Below the pieces are notes generated by a model. It worked only from the letters and a program-made list of their open reading frames with translations, did no database searches and had not been told where the DNA came from. From assembly GCA_030789695.1 (NCBI GenBank), contig CM061142.1, positions 42,207,375 through 42,271,374 of the forward strand: a stretch of DNA of 64,000 nucleotides. The letters are read 5' to 3'. Positions 43,568-54,928 of this stretch are shown here, piece after piece. Positions within the stretch are counted from its first letter, which is position 1. Each line of letters starts with the position of its first letter. A program made the position numbers and the translations under genes. The DNA comes from Scilla litardierei (lineage: Eukaryota > Streptophyta > Magnoliopsida > Asparagales > Asparagaceae).

Positions 43568-43695
43568 GTTGTGAGGGAGAAACAGGTTTGGAGAAGGTTC
43601 AGATCTAGGAAGCCCCAGCCTCCTTTATATACTATTCATATTGGTTAGTCATATGGGTGGATACCCAATAAGCCCAATGAGTCCTATTCATAACA
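43568..43695 (-). repeat. copia-1 5' LTR (128 bp)
   Basis: Minus strand TGTTATGAATAGG...CTCACAACA, then cgttatcagcat in the interior. Matches 1965-2094 with scattered changes. Confidence 0.85.
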
Positions 43696-44329
43696 CGTTT
43701 ATGGTTTTAATTAAGGAGTAAATTTCCCAGCCCCGACCCTGGCCCTAGCACCGGCCCCGGCTTCATCACTATAATTTTTAAGTAACACGTAATTTCAAAA
43801 TCCATTAAAATATTTTCCTCAATAACACGAAATCAAAAGGTTGTCACATATAATTTTAACACATTCATTCTCTTTCTCTAATCAAACCCCAATTGCACAT
43901 TTTTTTATAAAAAACTATGATATCAATTTTTCCCTTTCTTTGTTCTCCTTTCCAAAAAAAATCAAAAACACAGAACCTGAAAATTACCACACATTCCTTA
44001 TGAAATTGATGAAAGCACAAAATCGTGAGCTACTAACTAAGAAGCAACTAATGAAATGATGGAAGACAGATCTAGAGGTAATCATGCATAAAACCTGATA
44101 TAAACCTATTTCTTTCGTAGAATATGTTTAGATCTATTTATTTTTGGACCAAAATTCAATGTTTAAACGATAAAAATCAAATTTTTATGATAAAAACATT
44201 GATTTTAATAATAAAAAATAAAGATAGCGAATGAGAAAGGAGGAGATAGGAAGAATCAGAGCTTTGGTTACATGGCCCATTTAAAAGGACAGACGTGCTG
44301 GATTATTTTTAAAAATAGTAATATATTTG
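43696..44329. other. Spacer between the two copia elements
   Basis: Starts with a GGCCCC-rich patch (43735-43765). The part 44065-44220 (agatctagaggtaatcatgc onward) resembles the leader of copia-2 at 45075-45300, so it may be a fragment of a third copia copy. No gene seen. Confidence 0.35.
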
Positions 44330-44405
44330 TTAGAGGCAGGAATCAAACCCGCCACCATCCCAAAGAATACCAGTCACCAACCAGTGTGCTAGCTATCCCT
44401 TTGTT
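44330..44405 (-). mobile_element. tRNA-derived SINE-like fragment
   Basis: On the minus strand a pol III A-box-like TAGCTAGCACACTGG and a B-box-like GGGTTTGATTCC are about 45 bp apart, as in tRNA-derived SINE heads. A clear tail and target duplication were not found. Confidence 0.35.
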
Positions 44406-44504
44406 GTAGCCCGATATCTCTTTGTGCCTCACTTGGATGCGGGCCGTTGACACGCTGTGGGCTGAACTTTTGCCCGTGGGGATTTATGAAAACCAGTAGG
44501 AAAA

Positions 44505-44539
44505 ACACACACACACACACACACACTCTCTCTCTCTCT
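44505..44539. repeat. (AC)n(TC)n microsatellite
   Basis: About eleven AC units followed by seven TC units. Confidence 0.95.
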
Positions 44540-44865
44540 GGAAAATTAATAATCTGTCATTTTAATAACTAATTCCATCTCAATCAAGAAGAAAAAGTTG
44601 CATATTGAAATGACTCTCGTTTGTAAGGTAAAGTGCGATGCAAATACGAAAAGCAGGCCAGGGATGATGATACATCGTTAGGTAAACGAGATGTCTTCGG
44701 AACAATGTTTGGCACCCTCTCTCACCTCCCTCTTGGGTGGGGAGGGATCGAGGCCCAACACGCACACTTTAAAATGCTTTCTATTGGAGTATCTCCATCT
44801 TTTGTGATTCTTGAGCCATATGTATAAAAAAATAAAACTGTATTGAGATTACATAAATACTTACT
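44540..44865. other. Spacer left of copia-2
   Basis: No recognised gene or repeat. Ends in TTACT, the copia-2 target. Confidence 0.4.
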
Positions 44866-44977
44866 TGTTATAAACGGGCTTTTGGAGGCACAACTTATTA
44901 TTGGGTATCCACCCATTATGTAACCCTATTAATATAAATACAGGGCTACGGATTCCGTAGCCACCAAGTTTACAACA
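44866..44977 (+). repeat. copia-2 5' LTR (112 bp)
   Basis: TGTTATAAACGGG...TTTACAACA. TATA box tataaata at 44933-44940, followed by an 8-bp hairpin (GGCTACGG/CCGTAGCC) near the presumed RNA start. Confidence 0.93.
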
Positions 44978-45400
44978 CGTTATCAGCACGCTCGAAGCTG
45001 AGCCGAACCTCTACCGACGGACGAACGCGACGCGAACGGGCTTCCTTCACCGAACGTCGCTAGATCCGACGGGTAGGATCTAGAGGTAACCTTCATCCCC
45101 TAGATCTAAATTTTTCATGCGCATGATAATGAATCTGTGATATACTTTAAATTAGATCTATCTCTGTTGCTTAGATCTAAATGAAAAATCACATTTTTAA
45201 TATATCTCTCTTTTCAAAAAAGAGTTTTTATACAATTTTTGGATGAAAAATCAAATATTTACGATGAAAACGTTGTTTTGAAGATTAAAAATAGATTTTT
45301 TTCCATAAAAATCAGATTTTAATAATCTTCTCCCCCAAAAACCATTAAACCCTAGGGGGATTATCCATCGCCTCGCGGCCGGAAGCCGCCACGCGAAACC
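44978..45400 (+). other. copia-2 leader
   Basis: Starts with cgttatcagcacgctcg; this place normally holds the primer site, but it does not match the usual TGGTATCAGAGC, so priming is unclear. A splice-donor-like tagag|gtaac is at 45085/45086. No coding frame. Confidence 0.4.
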
Positions 45401-45404
45401 CTCC

Positions 45405-45915
45405 GACTCACGCCGTCACCGCCGCCTGAAGCGACGGGACCCACCGCCGCCCGCAGCGACGGCTACCCCCTCCCCTCCCCCTGCCCGCGACGGCAGGCTT
45501 ACCCCCACCGCCCGAAGTGGCGGGCAGATCCGCCGCCCGAAGCGACGGTCTCCCCCGTCGCTCGAAGCGGTGGCCCCCGTCGCCCGAAGCGACGGGCAGA
45601 TCCGCCGCCCAAAGCAGCGGGCAGATCCGCTTCCCCCCGTCGCTCGAAGCGGTGGCCTCCACCGAAGCGACGGTCTCCCCCGTAGCTCGAAGCGACGGGC
45701 AGATCCGCCGTCCGAAGCGGCGGTCTCCCCGAAGCGGCAGGCAGATCCGTCGCCCGAAGAGGCGGTCTCCCCCGTCGCTCGAAGCGATGGGCAGGTCTGC
45801 CGCCCGCAGCGGCGGGTGAAACCGCCGCCTGCAGACGGCGGGCAACACCCGCCGCCTGCAGCAGCGGTCCTCCCTCATCGCCAGCAGCGGCGGACGGGTC
45901 CCGTCGCCTGCAGCG
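45405..45915 (+). repeat. CpG-rich minisatellite in copia-2 leader
   Basis: Diverged units of about 12-25 bp built from cgccgcccgaagcgacgg(gcagatc). All frames are open over 100-200 codons, so the frames here are composition artefacts. Confidence 0.8.
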
Positions 45916-46039
45916 GTGGCCACCCCCGTGCGCGTGCGTGTCCGAAACCCTAGCCACCAGACGCGGCCACACACGCGCCTGAAACCCTAATCGAGGCACG
46001 GGATCACACGACAGATCGAACCTAAAAACCCTAACTAGG

Positions 46040-49000
46040 GTTTGACCAATTTCATTTCCGAAATATTTTTCAGATTTAATTACGATTTCTTTTTCGTTAA
46101 AAATCTGGATAAAGTACACGTTTTTAATTCTTCTCATTTTTCGTTGGATTATCTGATTATCATACGTTTAATAATTAGGAAGATCCTGCGACCGCTCTGC
46201 CGTTAGTCAACTAACCTAACGGTGTATGACGTTGCCCAGTGGTCCAATAATCATTAAACAAAAATATTTTCATTTCCACTATAAAAATACCTGTAATGAC
46301 TAAACTGTCTGTGATGAACATCTTATTTAGCATGCTAAAATCTATATGATATATTAAATGCCTGTAGCAAAACTATATGTCTGCGATGAGATTATTTAAT
46401 GCATGCAGCATATAAATAGCATGTGTATACATCATACTTGTTTCAATTCAGGTTAATTGAGCATAACTTTTTAGTTTACAAGCTTTATATTATATGTATG
46501 ATGGGCTCATGATATGACGATATTTTATGACAACAAACCAATCATGATTTCAAAAAGTTTAACATCATATCCACGTTGACAAAATGAACCTGAAGTTCAA
46601 AATCAAATTAAAAGTCAACACCCTTTCACCCTAATAAAAATTAACAAATACGATGGATTATGCGAAAACTATTTATGCGATTTCTTTTAGAGATACGTAT
46701 TTTACGGTAAAATAGATCTCTTATACCTATGGTTTGTAAAAACTAATATTGACACCAACAGTTGTCATAACACCGCTAAACTCTTTTAGAGTAATCTCAC
46801 TCTATAAGGTATGATTCTTGAATCTAGCCTTATTTTTTAAGCGTACGCCCGAAGTCGTGGCTTAATAGATAAGTGAGAAATTATAAATTTCGTACTCACG
46901 TAATTGTTTCCCCTAGAGCATGATTCTATATCCACACAATACTTGAATGACTCAATAAAAATGGCCTGAAGACCATACTTGAGTTTTCAAATATACTTTT
47001 AAAAGTCTCTCATAAACTGGAGAAGTGGAAATATAGAAACTAACTCATTCCCCTTGTATATGTCTACTTCGTAAGACCAATATTCATTCTTCCTTATAAA
47101 CGACAATAAGGAAGACTGAAAACAGGAGAAGTCTTGAATAAAAATGAGAAAGGGAAGATATGATATACCTCGACATGGAGTATGCAATGGCAACCCAATA
47201 TTAGACCAGAAGTTCTGACAAGACCCATAATGCTTTTTGCAATATGAATGTGCATTAACCTATGTCATATAAAAATATATACATATCTAGTCTAAACGAC
47301 GAAAGTCAAATTGACCATATGTATATTTAGCAACTCTCCGAGGATATATAAACTTTGAAAACAAATTTGATCTGTTGTCATAACATAAGTCTAAAATAAG
47401 CACAATTGTAGACGTATGTTTTCTAGAGCCCACATCATACTATGAAACTTGTTGCTATAACATAATTATCTATAGTATTCTCTTGCAGTAAATATGTGCT
47501 TCTTACGCATTTTATTTTACTGTGAATGATTTGTTATCATGAATTCTCCTAAAATGAGGATGCCGTTGACTCTCTTCACTTCCTCAAACGAAATTAAGAT
47601 GAAATACTATCATCATTAGGAGAATGAGACCTTTAGGCCTCTTGAGAGTATTTGAGGGATAAAAGTGGACTCGCACACTACATACATATGGCTGATGATG
47701 TACCTTACTGTACTCATCCATATATACTCTTAAAATGGTCATAACCTAAACCTTATTATCCAACCGTAGTTCAGATTATTATTAATCACAACGGACATAT
47801 TACCTTACTGGGATATTGGTTGGGCTTTTACTTACCCTCATACCACCCTCAAAAATGCCGCAGTGGAACTTATTCATCGGGAGTAACCATCCTGGATGAA
47901 TATATTCCGAGATCCCCAAACGGGGGAGGCATTACTGCACATCTTATAAATGGAGCCTTGCCGGGTTCATATCCCCAGTTCTATGCTCAACTTCATTGAA
48001 GTCGAGCTTATTGCAGATTTCTTTTTTGGATAACACTGGGAATCAATTACATTTAACAACTGGAAGAAAAATGAACAACCTGAAGTTTTGTGTTCACACC
48101 CAGAAATGGGTTATATGTAAATCATTAAAATGATTTAAACGGATTACTTATCCTTTAAAAATCCAGTTGTAGGTGACTATGCGGGAGCATGCAATTACAA
48201 TGCAAACCATCAAAACGCCTTCTTAGAACCTATTTATATGAGCCTGATCACCTCATATAAACAGTTTCCGAGAACCCCTAACGGGGGAAGCGTTTAGAGC
48301 ACTTCTTATCGATGGAGCCATAATGAGTATACATCCCCATATCACCACTATGGACCATCAGAACACAGAACTATTTATCGGAAGTAATTACCCCAGATAA
48401 ATTGATTCTGAGCACTCTGAACAGGGGAAGCATTTAAAACCACTTCTCCTAAGACGTGCATTGATGGGCCCTCTTTTAAAGACTTGATGTGATCCTGAAG
48501 ATCCTTCATAACATTAATTTCCCAGTAATAGGTTTAACAAAAATACTATAATCATCCATGAGCCTGAAGCTCAATTTGACCATTTAAAACATTAATACCT
48601 ATGATCTGATTATCATGAATTGTGATGAGATTCTGAAGATCCACACTCATGAAACTGTTAAACAAGTTATCAGACATAGCTACAGACAATATAAATATTG
48701 TCAAATTCACACATCCCTGCTACTAAAAATCCAGCTAGGATACCAGTAGCAAAAGTGGATATCCTCAATGGATGAGAGGACATACCACGAGGCTCCAAAG
48801 AGAGAAATAACTCCTGGAGACCCTAAAACAATACCACCACAGGAAAGTGAGCTCATCTCCATAAACTCTCCCCTTCCAAAACCTCCATAAGAGATGTATC
48901 TGGAATAAATTGAATACTGTACGTACACGGAGAGGAATTTGGATAAAACACACTTGTCGACAATTACTCACATTTCATTTTACCAATGATATCGTTCACA

Positions 49001-49079
49001 ATCTCCGTTTCCTGAAGCAAACACAGAAATTTGGCCAGATTATGTGGAACGAGGAAATAATAAGTTGAGCTGGACTCAC
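46040..49079 (+). other. copia-2 interior up to gypsy-4
   Basis: AT-rich, non-coding, colinear with copia-1. Hairpins with CTGAA loops at 46585-46599, 48491-48503 and 48559-48573, plus bulged ones near 46963 and 49005. Three CCCC..GGGG modules at 47908-48460. Ends at CTCAC, the gypsy-4 target. Confidence 0.65.
47908..48460 (+). repeat. Three diverged modules with CCCC-loop-GGGG hairpins
   Basis: Modules near 47908, 48267 and 48405 share ccgagatcccc/gaacccc, aacgggggaagc, then a cacttcttat-like phrase. The first two fold as CCCC with GGGG around a 4-nt loop; the third is eroded (gaacaggggaagc). Confidence 0.6.
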
Positions 49080-49435
49080 TATCACGCCCCGCTTCCTAAA
49101 ACTACGGAGGCGAAGCGTGACTAAGGCCCGCTTGGGCCGAAGCTGTGAAGATCGGACCCAATAAGCGTCTGTAGGGGTACCGTTTTAAAAGATTCCAGGT
49201 TCTTGCATATATAAAAATTCGTAACAACAGAAAGTACTGAAAGGAAATGCATTCATTTTATTCCATCAAGATATCCAGAAGTACAAGAGTCTAATAAAAG
49301 AAGTAATGCCCAGCATGGCAACAACGCAGAAAGTAAACTACTGGTGCAAGCACCCAAACTAGGCGGAAAAGTAAACGGTGCTACGCACCTGAACTAGAAA
49401 GCAGGAAAACTCTGAACTGCAACGGTGAGGGACCT

Positions 49436-49540
49436 CTAGGACTGGTCCTCGTCAGGTACGTACTCCGGGTCGATGTCCTCTAGTTCCACGTACTCAGGAA
49501 TGTCCGGTTCATCCACGCGCTCTGGCTCAACACCTGACGT
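49436..49540 (-). other. Acidic 34-codon frame in gypsy-4 3' LTR
   Basis: From ACG in the hairpin arm: starts TSGVEPERVDEPDI and ends PEYVPDEDQS, then TAG. 14 of 34 residues are Asp/Glu. The other LTR copy (55284-55388) is also open with the same ends. Aligns with the frames in gypsy-1 and gypsy-2. Confidence 0.45.
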
Positions 49541-49575
49541 ACATCACCCAAGAGAAAAGGATCTGTACGTCAGGT
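49532..49575 (-). other. R/U5 hairpin of gypsy-4 (3' LTR copy)
   Basis: 12-bp perfect stem ACCTGACGTACA and complement, loop with CCTTTTCTCTTGGGTG on the minus strand. In the other copy (55380-55423) one pair becomes U-G. Confidence 0.65.
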
Positions 49576-49759
49576 AAAGTCAACAAGAAAGGGTTAGACT
49601 CTACTGCAAGTGTACTGTAATTTAAAACAACGATTTACTGGTTGATTAACATGCTGGGGTTATAACATGGCAGTTAAAAAAGTAAAACGGTGCAGGAAAA
49701 AGTAAACATGACACGCTGTAGCCGTAGTGTGTGCTACCGACTGCGGGACTAACCTAAAC

Positions 49760-50310
49760 GGGACAAGACAAGACAAGACAAGACAAGAAGTGTGTCACTA
49801 AGGTTCACGCCTTTCGGTCTGTGCCGAGGGAACGCTCAACCTTGTGCACGGGACACGACAAGACAAGAAGTGTGTAACTAAGGTTCACGCCTTTCGGTTA
49901 GAAGGCGGCCAGCACCTTCCCAACCGAGGGAATGCTCAACCTTATGCACGGGAAAAAAACAAGACAAGAAGTGTGTCACTAAGGTTCATGCCTTTCGGTT
50001 AGAAAGCGAGCAGCACCTTTTCAATCGAGGGAACGCTCAACCTTGTGCACGGGACAAGACAAGACTAAGGAGTGTGTCACTAAGGTTCACGCCTTTTGGT
50101 TAGAAAGCGGCCAGCACCTTCTCAACCCAGGGAACGCTCAACCTTGTGCATGGGACAAGACAAGACTGAGGGTGACAAGAGAGATTCATGCCTTTCGGTT
50201 TGTGGGTGGCCAAACCCGCCAAGCCGAGGGAACGCTCAATCTTCCACCACCCAAAGTGCTCAAGGCAAGACAACCAGAGATCACCCTCGCAAGGAGGGTA
50301 CCTGAAACGC
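49760..50310 (-). repeat. GACAA microsatellite and ~80-100-bp tandem repeat in gypsy-4 3' LTR
   Basis: Five gacaa units, then about five units that start gtgtgtcactaaggttcacg and contain cctttcggt and gggaacgctcaaccttgtgc. Same array at 55610-56110 in the other LTR. Confidence 0.85.
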
Positions 50311-52717
50311 CCGTAGGTTTTTGTGACATGATATGACAGAGTTGAGGGAAAGGTTCATTCTAGGGTTTCCACACGCATGCACACACAGAATAACCCTAAG
50401 GTGTCAGTTGTTGTTGTTGTTGTGCTTAGACTTTGTCGTCAAGTCTAAGTTGTCAAGCGGGGTCCAGGACTCTATCATTTCACGTCATGTTCTCTTTAAA
50501 TGTACCTTAACATTCTAAGAAGGAGATGGCCTAAACGTGGCTGTACAAGTACAAGTGTAAACACTTGCCTGTAGTGGCGAGCGCCTCGTCTGTCTGAAGC
50601 GTCTCGTCGAAACGGCACGTCAGTGAGGGCCCGTCTGAAACTGGTCAACGACGGTGTCAGGACACGTTTTTCATCAATCCTATTACTGTAAGTTTCTAAG
50701 TTAAGCGTGGCTATCCTAACAGTCCCAAAACACTAGTTCATGTGATCAAATCTCTCCTACGGTTCTCTACGACGATTCTATCCTATGTGCACAGTCAAAA
50801 TAGTCCGATCGTCGATCCTAGATGTTACAACGGTTTAATGGTGTGTAAAAGTAAATTTAGTTGTTAGTTGTCGATTTTTTTACTTATGGTTTCAATGTCG
50901 TACGGTTTGGGTTGCTACGAGTGAGTGGACCAACCTAGTGCGACGAACGCGCATGTGTCGGTGTCGAATCTGGAATGGCAGCGGATCACGTCGCGACTCC
51001 AGTTCCCGGAACGTCTCGTCACTGGTCTTTAGTGTTCACGTGGTCGAAATGAAACCGTGACTGTCTCTGCGTCATAAGATTTCAGCATCAGGCTATACAA
51101 ACTTAACTTGTGAGAATAAGCTCTATACACATATAATAACTTACTATATCTATTAATAAACTGCTCATATTACTGTCCAAGCACCTAACTATATGTTTCA
51201 CAAATCGGCTCAGAGCAACATGAAATGAATAGCAAGTACTAAAAGATAGGAGTACATATAAACTGAGATCTCTAATATATAAATATATAACTTATAACCT
51301 ACCAACTAGGACTTAAAGATAACATTGATTCGGTTGACAAAGCACTGCTCAGAATCACCTTTCACAAATGAGTATCCAAACCACTCCCAGACTTCTACCA
51401 AGCTACAACCATTCATCAGTCTATAGGTCCGTAGGCTACTAGTTAATATTAATAATAATAACAACTAGCAATATAATAACAAATAGCCTGGGAGTAGCCT
51501 ATATCAACTAATGATTTATTAACTTAGGAGGGTGAAGTGCAAAACTTAAGCTAAAAAATATGTATAACTGCAACTTACGTCCTTGGTTGCAGATGTCAGA
51601 CGCACGGCGGCAGTTTGCAGCTGCAAGGAGAGCGGCCACAGCGGAGAAGAGAGCGGCAGCTGCAAGGGGAATGGAGCAGCGGTGGCTGGGCGACATATGG
51701 CAGTGAGGCGACAGGGACAGCCGGCAGATAGGGCTACAGCAACGAGGTCCTCGTGGGAGCGCAGCTCGTCGGGATCCGAGGGGGATGGCCGGCAGTCGGA
51801 GGGGCTCCGGGCAGTGGGATGTGGTGGCGGGAGAACTGGGGTTTGCACGGCGCGAGGACAGCTGCGGCGTGGGTTATCGGTGACAAGGGGAGGCACCGGG
51901 GTCTACACGGCGGGGAGAGAGCAGCGCGCGCGGCTGCTGGGCTGGAGGGGGCACCGTGAGGGGGGTGATGCAGCGTCGGGAGGGGTTGCAGATGGCGGTC
52001 TGTCCGTCGCACTAGAGAGGAGAGTGAGGGAGAGAGTTAGATTTAGGGTTTTATTTTTGGAAAATAGGCGGCAGCTGTTGATCACTTCTTTTTTTTGAAA
52101 ACCCTAGACATTAAGTTGCTATTTGAAAAGAGAGAAGAGAGAAAAACGTGTGGATAGAGAGCGTGACGTGGAAGAGTGGGTACATGATATGTGGGGGAGG
52201 GGGGGGGGGGGGGGGGGGGGTTTGTTGGCCTGTAGAAATAATAGGGAGAGTGGGAAGAGCCTGTTGAGATTTGGAAAAATCATACAGGTTAGGATTTGAT
52301 ATCTATTTAGTTTAGAGAGTTAACAGTTAAGGTTTCTAAGAGATTTGATTTAAAAACATATAACTAACAGCATGTTGGCAAATCGACAGGATTAGTTAAC
52401 TAAAAGCTAAGGGTTTTTTTAAAGAATTATATTATTTTAATTATTTGAGTTTGTTATAAACGTACAGAGCATAAGAAGTATAAAAATTTTAAGAAAAAGT
52501 TTTTTTTAATGAAATAAAGATACACAGATTGGTCCCATGGCGTCCAAAAATTTCAAGGAAAATGTCGGAGCGATCGCGCCTTCGGGAGGATCGTGAATAC
52601 GAGGTTCGGTCACGCGTGAGGGTTAAGGAAAATGATAGAGAAAATCGAACTCGATAAAATACACATACAAAGAAAAAATACACACTAGAAAACGTACGTT
52701 CGAAAGTGCCCGTTACA

Positions 52718-52731
52718 TTCTACCCACCTTA
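52718..52731 (-). other. gypsy-4 polypurine tract
   Basis: Minus strand aaggtgggtagaa, preceded by ccgagggcggaat. Confidence 0.75.
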
Positions 52732-53749
52732 GAAATGATTCCGCCCTCGGAATCTCTTATAATAATAATAATAATATCTATATACCCTTATGCTTACATC
52801 TCTCATATCTACACATAATGATCACTAATCCCATAACTTCAAACATCGTTCCTCAGATAATTCGTCATAACTCGTCCTCCACTGAGTAACGCTACAACTA
52901 GAACCACATCTTGGCACCTGACTATAGATCCACATTACTGTCTACAAACTAACAATCATCTCGTCCTCAATATATATTCTCCATCATATCGGCTCATAAA
53001 CCTATTCTCCTTAATCAATGAACCATCAAACCACATCTATCCTTAACCATATCATCAAATCTCCTAATCATATTAAATCCGTATTCATAACATCCCATTC
53101 ATCTTAACACGTCGCGCTATCTCCATTGTCTTATCATCCCAACTTAATAATCAAGTCTTGATGTTTTAAATGCTCTACTCATTCGCATGATCACCCTAAC
53201 TCATACTATACTCCGTAGCTACTCCTATCTACCACTCGTCCAAGTTTCAAGTCTGATAAGTTATCATCTCCCTGCATATAATTTCATCCGATCAGAATTC
53301 TCCATTGAGTCTGCCACACATCGGTATTATAAATAAGTTTTGGTCACCTCATTCTTTTCATCCAAATAAATCTAATCTAATATCCTTGTGTTCCAAAATC
53401 AATTAATCATCGCTACGACATATCTCACCTCACTCTAAGCCTACCCGTAAACATAATCCTATAGCAATAATAACCAGTTCTAATACTATAACAACAATGA
53501 AAATAACACTTCAAAGAGGGAAGAAGAGGAAAGAAAATTTAAGGCCAAAGACATCGTTTAAAAATAACATGTGGGAAAACGTGTGGAGTTGTGGTAATGG
53601 ATGAGGGAAGATAGGTGGGTCGTGATCTTTGTGGGCTAATCCCAAACATTAAAGGTTTGATTTGAAATGAAACAAAAGTTTTGAAACATACATAAGCAGC
53701 CAAAAATATAAGCTAAACTATAATATGAAAGACTAAAACTATGGAGTTA
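52732..53749 (-). other. gypsy-4 non-coding interior replacing pol
   Basis: Begins (minus strand) at the intron-1 donor GTAACTCC (53749) and runs without an acceptor joined to protease text. AT-rich, no frames. Either pol was deleted from within the intron, or a spacer replaced it. Confidence 0.7.
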
Positions 53750-54819
53750 CCTGCAATGACGCCATCCACTTCTTTCATGACATATGCTCCACGGACAACA
53801 GCTCCTCTCTGGGTAGGGGCAGGCGCTCTACTCTGCAGTGGGGCTAGTGCTCTGCCCTCCACATGGCGATACCTCGGACAATCTCTAGTGATGTGTGTGG
53901 CGTCACCACACGCCAGACACAAACCCAGCCACTTCCTGGAATCGTTCTGACGATGTCCCAGCTTGCCACAGATAAGACATCTCTCTCTGGTCTGGCTCTG
54001 AGCAGATGCTCCTGGCCTCTTGAAAGGCACTGTCTGAACTGGTCCCACTATAGACCTAGCAGAAGGCCTATACTACTCCATCGGTCTCTTTCCTCCATCA
54101 TCAGAAGGATCAGGTAGACGTGCCACGATCTCATGACTCCTGGCGGCATTCAATACAGCTCCCATGGTCGAAAAATCTGTCGAGGACATGGAAGCTTGAA
54201 TCTTCGGACGTAGTCCCTGATGAAACCGATCAGCTTGGTTCTCTTTCTTCTTCACCATATGGGGGGTAAAACGACTGAGCATCTCGAACTCTGCCTCGTA
54301 CTCGTCAATCGTCATGTCCCCTTGCTTCAGATCCACAAATTGGCTCAGGAGCTCCCTCTTAGCAGCCTTAGGGAAATACTTCTCTCGAAACATGGACTTG
54401 AAGGTCTTCCACTCCAATGGCTTCTGCAGGCGCCTCTCCTCAATGCGCCACCAGTTCCTAGCATTCTCAGTCAGCTGCATCTTCGCTATATCAACTCTGG
54501 TATCCTGAGGAATCTTCGCAGCTACCAGCTTCTCTTCTGTGCTCTGGATCCACTCATTAGCACCTAACAGTCCTTCCTTCCCAGAAAATGTCTTCGGCTG
54601 AAGCTCATTGAACTGCTTCACTCCTGGAGCAGCTCTCGGGGCAGGTGGCGGCGGTGGAGCCTGGATGGCTCGGGCAACCTGATGGGACTACTGAACCAAA
54701 TGATGCTGAACGTACAGCATCTCCCTCATGAGGCCCAGAAACTGACGAAATTCACCGCCATGGTCTCCCGGAACTCCATCAGTTGAGCTCCCGGCTCGGG
54801 TATTGCGTCTTCCTGTCAT
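53750..54819 (-). pseudogene. gypsy-4 gag (two stops seen)
   Basis: ATG at 54819-54817 (MTGRRNTRAGSS). Middle: KQFNELQPKTFSG, NEWIQSTEEKL, NWWRIEERRLQKP, YFPKAAKRELLSQF, ADRFHQGLRPKIQ. Zinc knuckles: CLICGKLGHRQNDS (last Cys changed to Ser) and an intact CLACGDATHITRDC. Stops near 54690 and after KRPME (about 54072) interrupt the frame; otherwise it is open up to VDGVIAG at the intron donor. Closest in this window to gypsy-2 gag. Confidence 0.92.
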
Positions 54820-54898
54820 CCTCTTGACAAGGAAGACCCAAATTAGACTCGAAAAAAATGAATGCGAGTAATACTATTGCTACAAACTTTTATAATTA

Positions 54899-54928
54899 CA
54901 AGACCTGCATGGGCCACCACTAAAACCT
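54899..54928 (-). other. gypsy-4 primer-binding region
   Basis: Minus strand ggttttagtggtggcccatg directly inside the 5' LTR, as in gypsy-2. Confidence 0.55.

Larger units (their letters stand above)
1965..43695 (-). mobile_element. copia-1: non-coding Ty1/copia-type element, minus strand, split by nested insertions
   Basis: Two similar LTRs in the same orientation (1965-2094 and 43568-43695) with TGTTAT...ACAACA ends. Flanks are agttt (1960-1964) and cgttt (43696-43700), a target duplication with one mismatch. The purine tract next to the 3' LTR reads aaggagaag on the minus strand. Inside the 5' LTR comes a conserved phrase (cgttatcagcat) seen at the same place in copia-2. With the nested solo LTR removed (5192-39613 plus one TSD copy) the interior is about 7 kb, colinear with copia-2, and no gag or pol motif is recognisable in any frame. 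I infer a non-autonomous element mobilised in trans by a copia relative. Confidence 0.85.
49080..52717 (-). repeat. gypsy-4 3' LTR
   Basis: Minus strand starts TGTAACGG and ends GCGTGATA (GCGTGACA in the other copy). Includes a 22-G run (52199-52220) that is only 8 G in the other LTR, a GC-rich block (51580-52020), tandem repeats (49760-50300), and hairpin plus acidic frame (49436-49575). Confidence 0.95.

Noticed and set aside
45408..46137. 188- and 212-codon minus-strand frames
   Set aside because: Low-complexity CpG minisatellite read in all frames.
49760..50310. CRISPR-like regular repeats
   Set aside because: Plant LTR tandem repeat present in both LTRs; no unique spacers or cas genes.
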